Below are positions 37,252-46,272 of a stretch of DNA of 64,000 bases, piece after piece. The notes below the pieces were generated by a model. The model did no database searches, was not told where the DNA came from, and worked only from the letters and a program-made list of their open reading frames with translations. The position numbers were made by a program, and so were the translations under genes. The stretch is from Lentisphaerota bacterium (GTDB lineage: Bacteria > Verrucomicrobiota > Lentisphaeria > Victivallales > Victivallaceae), in contig SUVV01000001.1 of NCBI GenBank assembly GCA_015061805.1, positions 62,001 to 126,000 of the forward strand, read 5' to 3'. Within the stretch, counting starts at the first letter, position 1. Every line of letters begins with the position of its first letter.

Positions 37252-39345
37252 TCAATTTTTGATAATTGCTTTCAACACATTTTTTACTACAGAAACTTCC
37301 AGTTTTCTTCCATCATTGAAAAGAACTTCCGCAGAATCAATGCCGGTTTGCCGGATCGATTTCAATGGAGAAATTTCCTTGTTGCCGAGAGTGACAAACA
37401 TGGTGAGAAAACGCACTTCCCCTGCCCCGGCGCGCTCGTGCATCACCGTCGTCGTCGCCCGGTAGGGGTGAAAGGCAAAGAGTCCGGCAAGTTCATTGCA
37501 CTTGCCCTTATCCTGTCCGGTAAGTTGTTTTACCGAAAGACCTTCAGTAAACAATGGAGCAACAATAAGTTTGGCACGTTTGCCGGAGGGATTGCCGCGC
37601 ATTTTGGGAAGTTCGATCGAAGATTCCGGGGATGAGATCAGCGCCGGATTCCCATCAAGCACCGGGGACATTTTCAAAGTATCTACATGCCAGCGCGCCT
37701 GATAAACGTGAGGTTTTTTCGCGCCGCGTTTGGTCGGGATCATCCGGTCAAGCACCAGAAAAATATTCGGGCGCAAAAACAACACCTGCCGTTCCTGACG
37801 GACGATACGATTTCCGGAACTGCCCCACCCCTGATCAAAAATTCCGCTGGCATAATCCACCTTGCCGTCACTCTTGAAGTTTCCGGACACGGGATTGCTC
37901 AAACGCCGGTTTTTCATGCTTGCCGAAGTCACCTGCGGCAAACCGTCAACCGTAACCAGATTGTGGGCATAACTTGAAATGGTATATTTACGGGATTCCG
38001 TCTTGGCATAATTGCCGCCGCCGTCATCGTAAAGCAGTTGATCCTGGCCACGCCAAATTGCAATATTCAATTTATCCTGATGCGCATGACGGACACCGAG
38101 GGGGCCGACATCAAAGACGAGGTAACTTGCATCATGTTCCCAGGAGCCGCGCATGATGACCAATCCTGACCACGGCAGCACGGTAGATAGATAATCCGGA
38201 GCACCCCCCTTTTTCCGGTTGCTCTGCACCCAGAGGAAATCTTTGCGGTGCGGGAAAAGTTTCGCCGCCGGAGCAAAAAACGAAACCAGACGCGAATGTC
38301 CGGAATCGTTGGTCAACGGAGCATCAAAAGCCGGAGTTGCCATTTTGAGCAGAGCCTCAAAACTCTTTTCCAGCAAAGTGACAAAATCTTTCGGCAGTTC
38401 CTTTTTCACGCCGCACTCATCGGCGAGAGTGGCAAGTTCGTAAACGTTGGCGACGACCAAACGGTGATATCCGGTGGTCAATTCATTGAGGAAGCCATCT
38501 TCAAGAAGCATGTTTTTAGCGCTGTTGTAAAGCGTTTTTACCGCATATTTGCGGGCTTCTGCGGATTCTTTGAATTCCGGGAACATGGCGCCAAAAGTAA
38601 ACAATCCGCGCATTTCCATCGTCAGGATATTGCCGGTATTGTTATATTTTTTCAAATGCCGACTCTGCAGCAATGTAAGATAGCAATAGGTCAGCACGTC
38701 ATCATCAGTAAACTCATTTGCCTTGATGAATGCCACATAAGCCGGGGGCCAGAAGCGGTACAAACGCAGTCCGCAGGTAATGCCGCGCCACGCCGAATCC
38801 GGACGGTTGCCGCTGTGTTCCGGTACCTGATGACACGCCGCCGCCCAAGAACGCAACTGCCGGACAAAAGCGATAACATATTCCTTATTGCCGCTTTTGA
38901 GATAAGCGCCAGCCATTGCCGGAAACCACGGCATCCGGTTCAACTGCCATTGCCATTCATAGTCGAGTCTGCCGGATTCGCGGGTCTTGTTAAAAAACCA
39001 GTCGATCTTTTTATTGGGGAAACAGTGGGAAGTTTTTCCGTAAGTGTAGGTATAATTCAAGCCTTGGGCGGCGCGGGATTTGTCGTAGGAAGCAAGAGAA
39101 TTAAGGTAAGACGCCGGCTGTTTTTTAGCACGGAGATATTTGACGAATTCAAATGAAGCCGCCTTCTTATCATTGGCAAGATAGAGTGCTTTCACCTTTT
39201 CCAGTCCGGGGAAGTCGAGATCGAGGCTTTTCAAAACCTCTTCCCGCCACTCTTCCCGAAGCACAGGAGAAACGAATTCATCAGCAAAAACCGCGATGCA
39301 AAAGATCGCGGTCAGTAAAAAAAGCGCCTTTTTCAAAAACATCAT
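37252..39345 (-). CDS. Heparinase II/III-like polysaccharide lyase, secreted
   Basis: GPLGVRHAHQDKLNIAIWRGQDQLLYDDGGGNYAKT; paralog of neighbours. Confidence 0.85.
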   Translation of the reverse strand: MMFLKKALFLLTAIFCIAVFADEFVSPVLREEWREEVLKSLDLDFPGLEKVKALYLANDKKAASFEFVKYLRAKKQPASYLNSLASYDKSRAAQGLNYTYTYGKTSHCFPNKKIDWFFNKTRESGRLDYEWQWQLNRMPWFPAMAGAYLKSGNKEYVIAFVRQLRSWAAACHQVPEHSGNRPDSAWRGITCGLRLYRFWPPAYVAFIKANEFTDDDVLTYCYLTLLQSRHLKKYNNTGNILTMEMRGLFTFGAMFPEFKESAEARKYAVKTLYNSAKNMLLEDGFLNELTTGYHRLVVANVYELATLADECGVKKELPKDFVTLLEKSFEALLKMATPAFDAPLTNDSGHSRLVSFFAPAAKLFPHRKDFLWVQSNRKKGGAPDYLSTVLPWSGLVIMRGSWEHDASYLVFDVGPLGVRHAHQDKLNIAIWRGQDQLLYDDGGGNYAKTESRKYTISSYAHNLVTVDGLPQVTSASMKNRRLSNPVSGNFKSDGKVDYASGIFDQGWGSSGNRIVRQERQVLFLRPNIFLVLDRMIPTKRGAKKPHVYQARWHVDTLKMSPVLDGNPALISSPESSIELPKMRGNPSGKRAKLIVAPLFTEGLSVKQLTGQDKGKCNELAGLFAFHPYRATTTVMHERAGAGEVRFLTMFVTLGNKEISPLKSIRQTGIDSAEVLFNDGRKLEVSVVKNVLKAIIKN

Positions 39346-39362
39346 CTATCTTTGCAATACTC

Positions 39363-40193
39363 TTACTTTGACTCATCGGTGCCGCGGAAGTTGCGCCCGC
39401 GCAAATAGTATTCAACCGCTTTGATGTTGCCAATATTGGGAACATTGATCATGGTAGAACCGGCAATATGGGAGAAGCGGTCGGCGTGTCCATCGATCGC
39501 AACAAACTGAACCGCCTTGTTATGAGACAGCCACAACAGACCGTTATAACTCTGAGTATCAGGATTAAGCGAGCTGGCGCCCCAATAGTCCATACTGTCA
39601 CCCATAACGGCACGGGTAGCATCGGCAAAGGCGAATTTATGAGAGGGCCAGCGGAACTGACTGATTTTCTGCCCGCGCCATTGTCTGCCGCCGACGCGGA
39701 TAAAAGCGCCGAGATAATCGGATTTACCGTAACCGCCATACTGAGCGCGAACACTGACTTTACCATCCTCTTGCCAATATGTCATCATGTTTCCGCTGGA
39801 AACCTTAATTTTTCCTTCGAGATGCATGCTGGCGGGGCAAAGCGGAGTCGCCGCGATCCGACCATCAGTGCCGACGCGACTGCAGAGGGAATCTGCATAT
39901 TTTCCATCAAAAAAGAGACTGTACCACTTGCTGCTGGTCGATTTGAAAGGAATTTCAACCGGAACCACATAACCATCATTGTCGCTGGCGTAACTCTGTC
40001 CGGCGGCACCGAGTTGTTTCAAGTTATTGATACAACTGCTTGATTTACCGCGTTCACGCGCTTTCTGCAATGCCGGAAGCAGCATCGCCGCAAGAATAGC
40101 GATGATAGCGATAACGACTAACAGTTCGATAAGAGTAAAGCCAAAGGGCTTTACTCCGGCATGCCGGAGTGAAGATTTTTTCATAATGACCAC
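39363..40193 (-). CDS. Prepilin-type protein with H-X9-DG motif, no insertion
   Basis: [53 protein letters not shown]. Confidence 0.92.
   Translation of the reverse strand: MVIMKKSSLRHAGVKPFGFTLIELLVVIAIIAILAAMLLPALQKARERGKSSSCINNLKQLGAAGQSYASDNDGYVVPVEIPFKSTSSKWYSLFFDGKYADSLCSRVGTDGRIAATPLCPASMHLEGKIKVSSGNMMTYWQEDGKVSVRAQYGGYGKSDYLGAFIRVGGRQWRGQKISQFRWPSHKFAFADATRAVMGDSMDYWGASSLNPDTQSYNGLLWLSHNKAVQFVAIDGHADRFSHIAGSTMINVPNIGNIKAVEYYLRGRNFRGTDESK
40134..40170. repeat. Two adjacent palindromes in prepilin leader: AGTAAAGCC-AAAG-GGCTTTACT and ACTCCGGCATGCCGGAGT
   Basis: Direct reading; perfect arms. Confidence 0.9.
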
Positions 40194-40394
40194 CTGTTTT
40201 ATATTGTTAACGTTCGCAAATAAATACTATACCGCTATTATAATATATCACCTAACTGCAATATTTACAAATCTTTCTCCTGCAACTTGTATAAAAAAGT
40301 CATCTCCTTTTCAGAATGCACCATTGATTTCCACTGCGCAACGTTTATATTATGATTGCAGACCAAGATATTTTACAACGAAAGGAAGCGATTT

Positions 40395-40907
40395 ATGAAC
40401 TTCACCGCCCTTACTCTCGAACGTTATTCAGTACGCAGTTTCAAAGATGAACCGGTCACCGAAGCCCAGATCGAAGCAATTCTGGAAGTTGCCCGCAACG
40501 CCCCGACCGCCTGCAACCGTCAGCCCCAGCGGATATTCGTGGTATACTCCGATAAAGGCCGGGAAAAGATCAAGCGTTCGACCGAATGTCACTTCAACGC
40601 GCCATTATTTTTCCTCGTCTGTTACGACCGCAATGAATCGTGGAAACGGGCATTCGACAATCAGGATTACGGCATGGCGGATGCTTCGATCGTTATGACC
40701 CAGATGATGCTTAAAATTCAGGAGATGAAACTGGGCAGCACCTTTGTCGCCTGGTTCGATCCGGAAACGCTCCGCAAAGAGTTTGCTCTTCCGGAAGAAC
40801 TCGTTCCGGTCGGCATATTGCCCTGCGGAATTCCGGCAGAGAATTCCGCGCCGATGGAGATGCACTCCGACAAAAAACATCTGAATGAAATCACGACTTT
40901 CGTATAA
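40395..40907 (+). CDS. Nitroreductase family protein
   Basis: ERYSVRSFKDEPVTEAQIEAILEVARNAPTACNRQP. Confidence 0.92.
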   Translation: MNFTALTLERYSVRSFKDEPVTEAQIEAILEVARNAPTACNRQPQRIFVVYSDKGREKIKRSTECHFNAPLFFLVCYDRNESWKRAFDNQDYGMADASIVMTQMMLKIQEMKLGSTFVAWFDPETLRKEFALPEELVPVGILPCGIPAENSAPMEMHSDKKHLNEITTFV

Positions 40908-40912
40908 AAAAG

Positions 40913-41701
40913 TTACACCACATCCGTCAAATGGCGCCGCATCGCGGCAAAAGAGCATTTCCCGGTACGCGGCCGGAAGGGTAAAATTCCGGTCGCACGG
41001 ATCTGCCGGATGTATTTCATATTCATACACCCGCGTGCGTTGTAGAGAAATCCCCAACTGCCGACAGTCATCCCCGGAAGCCGTTCCGGGTGAGCAGGAG
41101 TCAGCGATGACAAAAATTCCTCCGGGAAAAACTTGAGCCAGCGAGCTTCTTCATTGAGCCACGTTGAGGTGATAAGCGTATCGGCATTGAAACGCAATTC
41201 GCACTCTTTCATCAGAAGCAGGAAACAGAGTTTCAGATATTCCCGGTCGGCAAACAGAGAGTTGGGCGAAACGGTATTGTAAATGTGGAAGCGGCACAAA
41301 TGAGGCTCTTCCGGAGCCGGAAGATCGTACTTCAAACTGCCGCAATTCCACGAAGCAGGCGTCCCGATGCCGCGGGATTTACCGTAAAGTTCAGCACCGC
41401 GCTCGCGCAGGGAACTTCCGCAGCGCTCCCACATGGCTTCTTCAAAATCAGCTGCCGGGTATTCTGAAAATTTTTCTGCAGACTCTTTCAGGAGACGGCA
41501 CAAACTGATGTCATCAAATCGCTCTTTTTCCCGGAACTCCAGACCGTGAAAGAGCAATATGGTGTGATCGCAGATCGTTTCAAAAAGAGTTTTTTCCGGC
41601 AGTTTCGGCTTGGCATATTCCGCCGCGTAAAAAAAGGAAAATCTCGCCATATCTTCAATTGATTGAAGATGTTCGTCCATACTTTTCAACTGATTCATCA
41701 C
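40913..41701 (-). CDS. Protein of unknown function
   Basis: 263-codon ORF with normal coding character, no motif recognised. Confidence 0.6.
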   Translation of the reverse strand: MMNQLKSMDEHLQSIEDMARFSFFYAAEYAKPKLPEKTLFETICDHTILLFHGLEFREKERFDDISLCRLLKESAEKFSEYPAADFEEAMWERCGSSLRERGAELYGKSRGIGTPASWNCGSLKYDLPAPEEPHLCRFHIYNTVSPNSLFADREYLKLCFLLLMKECELRFNADTLITSTWLNEEARWLKFFPEEFLSSLTPAHPERLPGMTVGSWGFLYNARGCMNMKYIRQIRATGILPFRPRTGKCSFAAMRRHLTDVV

Positions 41702-41866
41702 CCAAACTCCGCCTGAAAATTATTTTTCCCGGATAATATAACCTGCCCCATGCGGTAATTCAAATCCCGTTTTCTCCGGAAAAAAACATTTTTTTGCCCG
41801 GAACAATTTGATATCCGGTAAAATACGGCGTATATTATTCAATTGAAATTTTTGAAAGAATGAACC

Positions 41867-43405
41867 ATGAATGATAAAAACCGAAACGATTCCTTCATCG
41901 AAATAATGGACACCACCCTGCGGGATGGAGAACAGACTCCCGGCGTGAGTTTTTCACCCCGGGAAAAGCTGGATATCGCCCGTTTTCTGCTCTCCCGGCT
42001 CAAGGTCGACCGTCTGGAACTCACCAGCGCCCGCAGTGCCGAAAGCGAAATCGATGCGGTTCGGGATATCGTTTCGTGGGCGGACAACCACGGATTTATC
42101 GATCAACTGGAAATCCTCGGGTTTATTGACTCCGGCCGTTCCATTGAATGGATCAGTTCGACCGGATGCCGTACCGTAAATCTCCTCGCCAAAGGTTCAG
42201 AGAACCACTGCCGCATCCAATTGAAAAAAACTCCGCAGCGCCACTTCGACGATCTGCGGCGGGAAATCGATAATGCCGACAAACTCAATTTGCACGTCAA
42301 TCTCTATCTGGAAGCATGGTCGCAGGGAGTGACCGAAAACTTCAATTACATCTGCAATCTGGTCGACTCTCTACGCGATCTGCCGGTCAAACGTTTGATG
42401 CTTGCCGATACATTGGGAGTTCTTTCTCCGGAAATGACCTCTCATTATCTGGAATTGATGCATACCGCATTCCCCGGATATCTCTTTGATTTCCACGGTC
42501 ACAACGACTACGGCATGGTGACAGCGAATTCACTTGCCGCCGTCCGCGCCGGAGTCAATGGCATCCACTCCACCATCAACGGTCTGGGCGAACGCGCCGG
42601 AAATCAGCCGCTGGCACAACTGGTCGCGGCGATCCACGATTTCACCCGCTGCCGCTGCCGTATTGTGGAAAAAGAACTGCAAAACGGCTCCATGCTTCTG
42701 CAGTCGCTCTCCGGCAAACGCTGTGCCTGGAACACTCCGATCGTCGGCAGCGATGTCTACACCCAAACCTGCGGAGTCCATGCCGACGGTGACAAAAAAG
42801 GGGGTCTTTACATCAACAATCTCACACCGGAACGCTTCGCCAGACAACGCGACTATGCGCTGGGCAAACTTTCCGGCAAAGCCTCGGTCGAACGCAATTT
42901 GCATAATCTTGACCTGGACAGCGATCTGGACGAGGAAGAACGTTCCCGGCTGCTCGCGGAAATCATCCGCCTCGGTGAAAGAAAACATACCGTTTCCCCC
43001 GCCGATCTGCCATTCATCATCTCCGGCATCAAAAAAACTCCGACCGAAAAGAAAATGCAGATCGTTGCAGTGGAGAGTTTCAGTTGTTTGAACGGATTCC
43101 CCAAAGCGAAAGTCACCTTGCGTTTCGGAGATACGGTTTCAGAAAATTCCGCCAAAGGTACCGGCGGATACGATGCTTTTGTAAAGGCGCTGAAAAAGTG
43201 TCTTAAAACTTTCGGATTTTCCATGCCGAAACTGGTCGATTACGAGGTGCGGATCCCCCCCGGCGGCAGAACTGACGCACTGGTGGAAACCACCATCACC
43301 TGGAGTTTCGGCGGCAAGAGTTTCGTCACGACCGGAGTCGATTCGGATCAGCTGCTCGCCGCTATCGGTGCCACAGAAAAAATATTGAACATCATGGTAA
43401 AGTAA
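41867..43405 (+). CDS. 2-isopropylmalate/citramalate/homocitrate synthase family protein with C-terminal regulatory domain
   Basis: MDTTLRDGEQTPGVSFSPREKLDIARFLL, DFHGHNDYGMVTANSLAAVRAGVNGIHSTINGLGERAGN. Confidence 0.88.
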   Translation: MNDKNRNDSFIEIMDTTLRDGEQTPGVSFSPREKLDIARFLLSRLKVDRLELTSARSAESEIDAVRDIVSWADNHGFIDQLEILGFIDSGRSIEWISSTGCRTVNLLAKGSENHCRIQLKKTPQRHFDDLRREIDNADKLNLHVNLYLEAWSQGVTENFNYICNLVDSLRDLPVKRLMLADTLGVLSPEMTSHYLELMHTAFPGYLFDFHGHNDYGMVTANSLAAVRAGVNGIHSTINGLGERAGNQPLAQLVAAIHDFTRCRCRIVEKELQNGSMLLQSLSGKRCAWNTPIVGSDVYTQTCGVHADGDKKGGLYINNLTPERFARQRDYALGKLSGKASVERNLHNLDLDSDLDEEERSRLLAEIIRLGERKHTVSPADLPFIISGIKKTPTEKKMQIVAVESFSCLNGFPKAKVTLRFGDTVSENSAKGTGGYDAFVKALKKCLKTFGFSMPKLVDYEVRIPPGGRTDALVETTITWSFGGKSFVTTGVDSDQLLAAIGATEKILNIMVK

Positions 43406-44479
43406 ATGGCTGCTTTTTATATCATTTCCGGAGATGACGATTTTGCCCGCAAACGCCGGGTGAGAGAACTGTGTTCATCTCTCTGCGGCAACCCGGAACC
43501 GGAAGAGGATGAAACCGTCGAAATCATCGCCGGTGATGACCAAAGCGTAAAACCGGATGAAATGGCGGCGGCATTCGTCGAATCGTTGCGGACTCCGCCA
43601 TTCTTATGCGAACGCAAGATCATCTGGATGCGCCACCACCCCGATCTCGATCTGCTGCTGGCTGAAAAATGTTCACAGGCGTACGCGGAACTGTTTTCGC
43701 TCCTCTCCTCTCCCCTGCCCCCGGAAGTCGATGTCATCATTGACGGCCCCGGGGTCGATCGACGCCGTTCAAAAGTAAAAGAGTTGAAAAATGCCGGTGC
43801 GGAAATCGAAATCTGTACCGCTGCAAAGGCGACTGATAAAGCCGCTGCCGAAAACAAACGGGAGATCATCAATAATTTCTGCCGCAAAAACGGCAAACGA
43901 CTCACTCCGGATGCCCAGCAGTATCTGCTCGAAGTCGTGGGCGGAGATTCCGGTACCTTGACCAATGAGCTGGAGAAACTGAATTGCTATACCGGCAACG
44001 CTCCGGAAATCACACTGGCAGATTGTCAGGCAATCATCAGCCGCACCCAGGAGGCACTGAATTGGGAATTCACCGGAGCGGTGGTCGAAAACAACCGCGC
44101 CAAAGCATTACTCACCCTTTCCAAGTTACTCTCGCAAAAAGAGAACGGTATGGAGATACGGATGCTGTACAGTCTCTCCAACGAATATCAACGCCTGATA
44201 CAGACCCGGCTGGCAATGAAACAACTCAATGTATCCAGAGCAAATCCCAATACGTTCAGCACCCTGCCGCCGGATGTAAAAGAACGTTTCCCGGATAATC
44301 CGCTGTTGAAAATGCACCCCTACCGGGCATTCAAGACCTGCGAAGCCGCAATGCGCTTTTCCGGAAATATGCTGGCTGAAAAACTCACCGCCATCCGCGA
44401 TGCCAACCGGGCATTGGTTTCCGGCGGCGGAGATAACCGGATCCTGCTGGAACAACTCGTCTGCAAACTCTGCAAATAA
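43406..44479 (+). CDS. holA: DNA polymerase III subunit delta
   Basis: Size and overall pattern (DDFARKRRVREL, YLLEVVGGDSGTLTNELEKL, LSKLLSQKENGMEIRMLYSLSNEYQRLI). Confidence 0.75.
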   Translation: MAAFYIISGDDDFARKRRVRELCSSLCGNPEPEEDETVEIIAGDDQSVKPDEMAAAFVESLRTPPFLCERKIIWMRHHPDLDLLLAEKCSQAYAELFSLLSSPLPPEVDVIIDGPGVDRRRSKVKELKNAGAEIEICTAAKATDKAAAENKREIINNFCRKNGKRLTPDAQQYLLEVVGGDSGTLTNELEKLNCYTGNAPEITLADCQAIISRTQEALNWEFTGAVVENNRAKALLTLSKLLSQKENGMEIRMLYSLSNEYQRLIQTRLAMKQLNVSRANPNTFSTLPPDVKERFPDNPLLKMHPYRAFKTCEAAMRFSGNMLAEKLTAIRDANRALVSGGGDNRILLEQLVCKLCK

Positions 44480-44500
44480 CGGGAGAGACATTGGAGAGAC

Positions 44501-44556
44501 ACGGGGGAAGGGAAAAACTTTTTTTCCCGGGAAAAAAAGTTTTTCCCTTCCCCCGT
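44501..44556. repeat. Long perfect hairpin, module A
   Basis: 26-bp perfect stem ACGGGGGAAGGGAAAAACTTTTTTTC, loop CCGG. Confidence 0.95.
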
Positions 44557-44700
44557 ACCCCCATCCCTTTTCAAAAAAAGCGGGGTATTGGCCGCTCCGT
44601 TGTCGCGGCAAGACTATAAATTTATCATATCATTACTCACGAAGTGAGCGCTTCATGTTTGCCAAAGGCAAACGCTTCACATTGGGAAGCAATGCTTCTT
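44557..44700. repeat. Module B plus short-hairpin array remnant
   Basis: CCCTTTTCAAAAAAAGCGGGGTAT, GCCGCTCCGTTGTCGCGGC, CTCACGAAGTGAG, GTTTGCCAAAGGCAAAC. Confidence 0.88.
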
Positions 44701-44703
44701 ATC

Positions 44704-45423
44704 TTACAGCAAAAACAATCCGATGCCGAGCAATGTCCATTCGGCGATATAACCGGCACGGCTGATGTTTTCCGCAGAGAAGCCATCTTCGGCAAATTTG
44801 CGGTTGTAAATGATAAATAACACACACACCGCGGCAATCACGCCGATCGTACCGAGGCGGCAAAAGATAAATCCAACTACTCCGATAAGCACGAGAGCCG
44901 CCCGGAAAATCATGATACTGCGCTCATTTACAGGAATAAATCTGATCTGACAATCATCGCTGCTGACCAAAGCCGCTTGCAGAGCAAACGCACCGGAAAG
45001 CAGAATAGCAAGATAAAATGTTCCCCCGGCAAGCCCGATAAAAAGCAGAATAGCGAACTTCAGCAACACCGGAAAAATATTCATGATGTTGCGGATAAAT
45101 TCCCGGTTTCCTTCGTGCTGAAGTTTGCTGACGGCATAATTGCCGAACCACGCATCACCTCTGCCGGAATCTTTGAAACAGAGAACTGCCCAACTAAGCA
45201 GAGCAAACAACACCCCGCCGGCATGCGGATTGAAAATCACCGTGACCAGAGATGAAATCAACGCAACCAGGGCGCCGACCAAAAATCCAAGCAACGGAAA
45301 AGCCGCCAGAGTAAAAGAGGTTTCGCCGTTTCCGGAAGAACTGTTCCGGAAAATATTCTGCAGAGGCAAATCAAAGAGTTCGCCCCAGGCAAAGCCCATG
45401 GCATCGAGCAGATCTTTAAGCAT
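44704..45423 (-). CDS. Integral membrane protein, CobS-like (adenosylcobinamide-GDP ribazoletransferase-like)
   Basis: LAAFPLLGFLVGALVALISSLV...GDAWFGNYAVSKL and C-terminal GFSAENISRAGYIAEW; start at 45423. Confidence 0.5.
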   Translation of the reverse strand: MLKDLLDAMGFAWGELFDLPLQNIFRNSSSGNGETSFTLAAFPLLGFLVGALVALISSLVTVIFNPHAGGVLFALLSWAVLCFKDSGRGDAWFGNYAVSKLQHEGNREFIRNIMNIFPVLLKFAILLFIGLAGGTFYLAILLSGAFALQAALVSSDDCQIRFIPVNERSIMIFRAALVLIGVVGFIFCRLGTIGVIAAVCVLFIIYNRKFAEDGFSAENISRAGYIAEWTLLGIGLFLL

Positions 45424-46186
45424 TTTTTTCAATTTTCCAATACTCCTTTTCCATAAGGTCATGAATTTCTGCAGCAAGAGTTTTGCGCTCTTCATAACCG
45501 GAAAGATGCCTTTCCGGCAGGATATACATATCGATATCCACTCCGGCACAGCCGAGAGTGCGCCAAACGTGTACTCCGAAAGGAGTATCATCGAACCACG
45601 CAACATTATGTTCGCCTTTGCCGCGCAGATGGTAAAACAGCAATGTCGGCAAAATCGCAGTCCGGCTCTGCAATGCCGCGGCAAAAGGGGTGCTCTTAAA
45701 GGGGAGCAGCCCATGTTTGCCATCGGTACTGGTGCCTTCCGGATAGACGATCATGGATATCCCATGCTCCATTGTCGCCTTGAATTCTTCGGCGTAACGC
45801 GCGGACATCCGGGGATTCTTGCGGTCGATCCACACCGGACACCCCAGCGCGGTAAGCCAGCCGAAAAACGGCCATTTGCGAATTTCCGCCTTGGGCGCAA
45901 AACGAAGATTGAATACCGATCCGTGCGCCGGAATATCCAGATATCCGAGATGATTTGACACCACCAGAAAACCAGTCCCCTCCGGAACCGATCCATGCAC
46001 ATTCACCCGGATGCCGACGATAAATGCCGCTCCCCGGCTCCACCAGCGCGACCAGAATGCGCCCAGCCGAATCCGGCGCCAGCGGCCGAAAGTCAGGCTG
46101 AGCGAAACGGCGGCGGCAACCATCAGCACCGTACAGAACAATATCAGCGCAATGATCCGGAAACTCCGGCGGACTGCAGATATCAT
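45416..46186 (-). CDS. 1-acyl-sn-glycerol-3-phosphate acyltransferase (PlsC-like)
   Basis: SNHLGYLDI, YPEGTSTDGKHGLLPFKSTPFAAA. Confidence 0.88.
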   Translation of the reverse strand: MISAVRRSFRIIALILFCTVLMVAAAVSLSLTFGRWRRIRLGAFWSRWWSRGAAFIVGIRVNVHGSVPEGTGFLVVSNHLGYLDIPAHGSVFNLRFAPKAEIRKWPFFGWLTALGCPVWIDRKNPRMSARYAEEFKATMEHGISMIVYPEGTSTDGKHGLLPFKSTPFAAALQSRTAILPTLLFYHLRGKGEHNVAWFDDTPFGVHVWRTLGCAGVDIDMYILPERHLSGYEERKTLAAEIHDLMEKEYWKIEKNA

Positions 46187-46272
46187 ATCAACTCCATCAA
46201 AATATTGAATCGTACAATATATTAATTTAACTGTATAACAGTATGAAATCAAGTTTTATAGAAATTTTTCAA

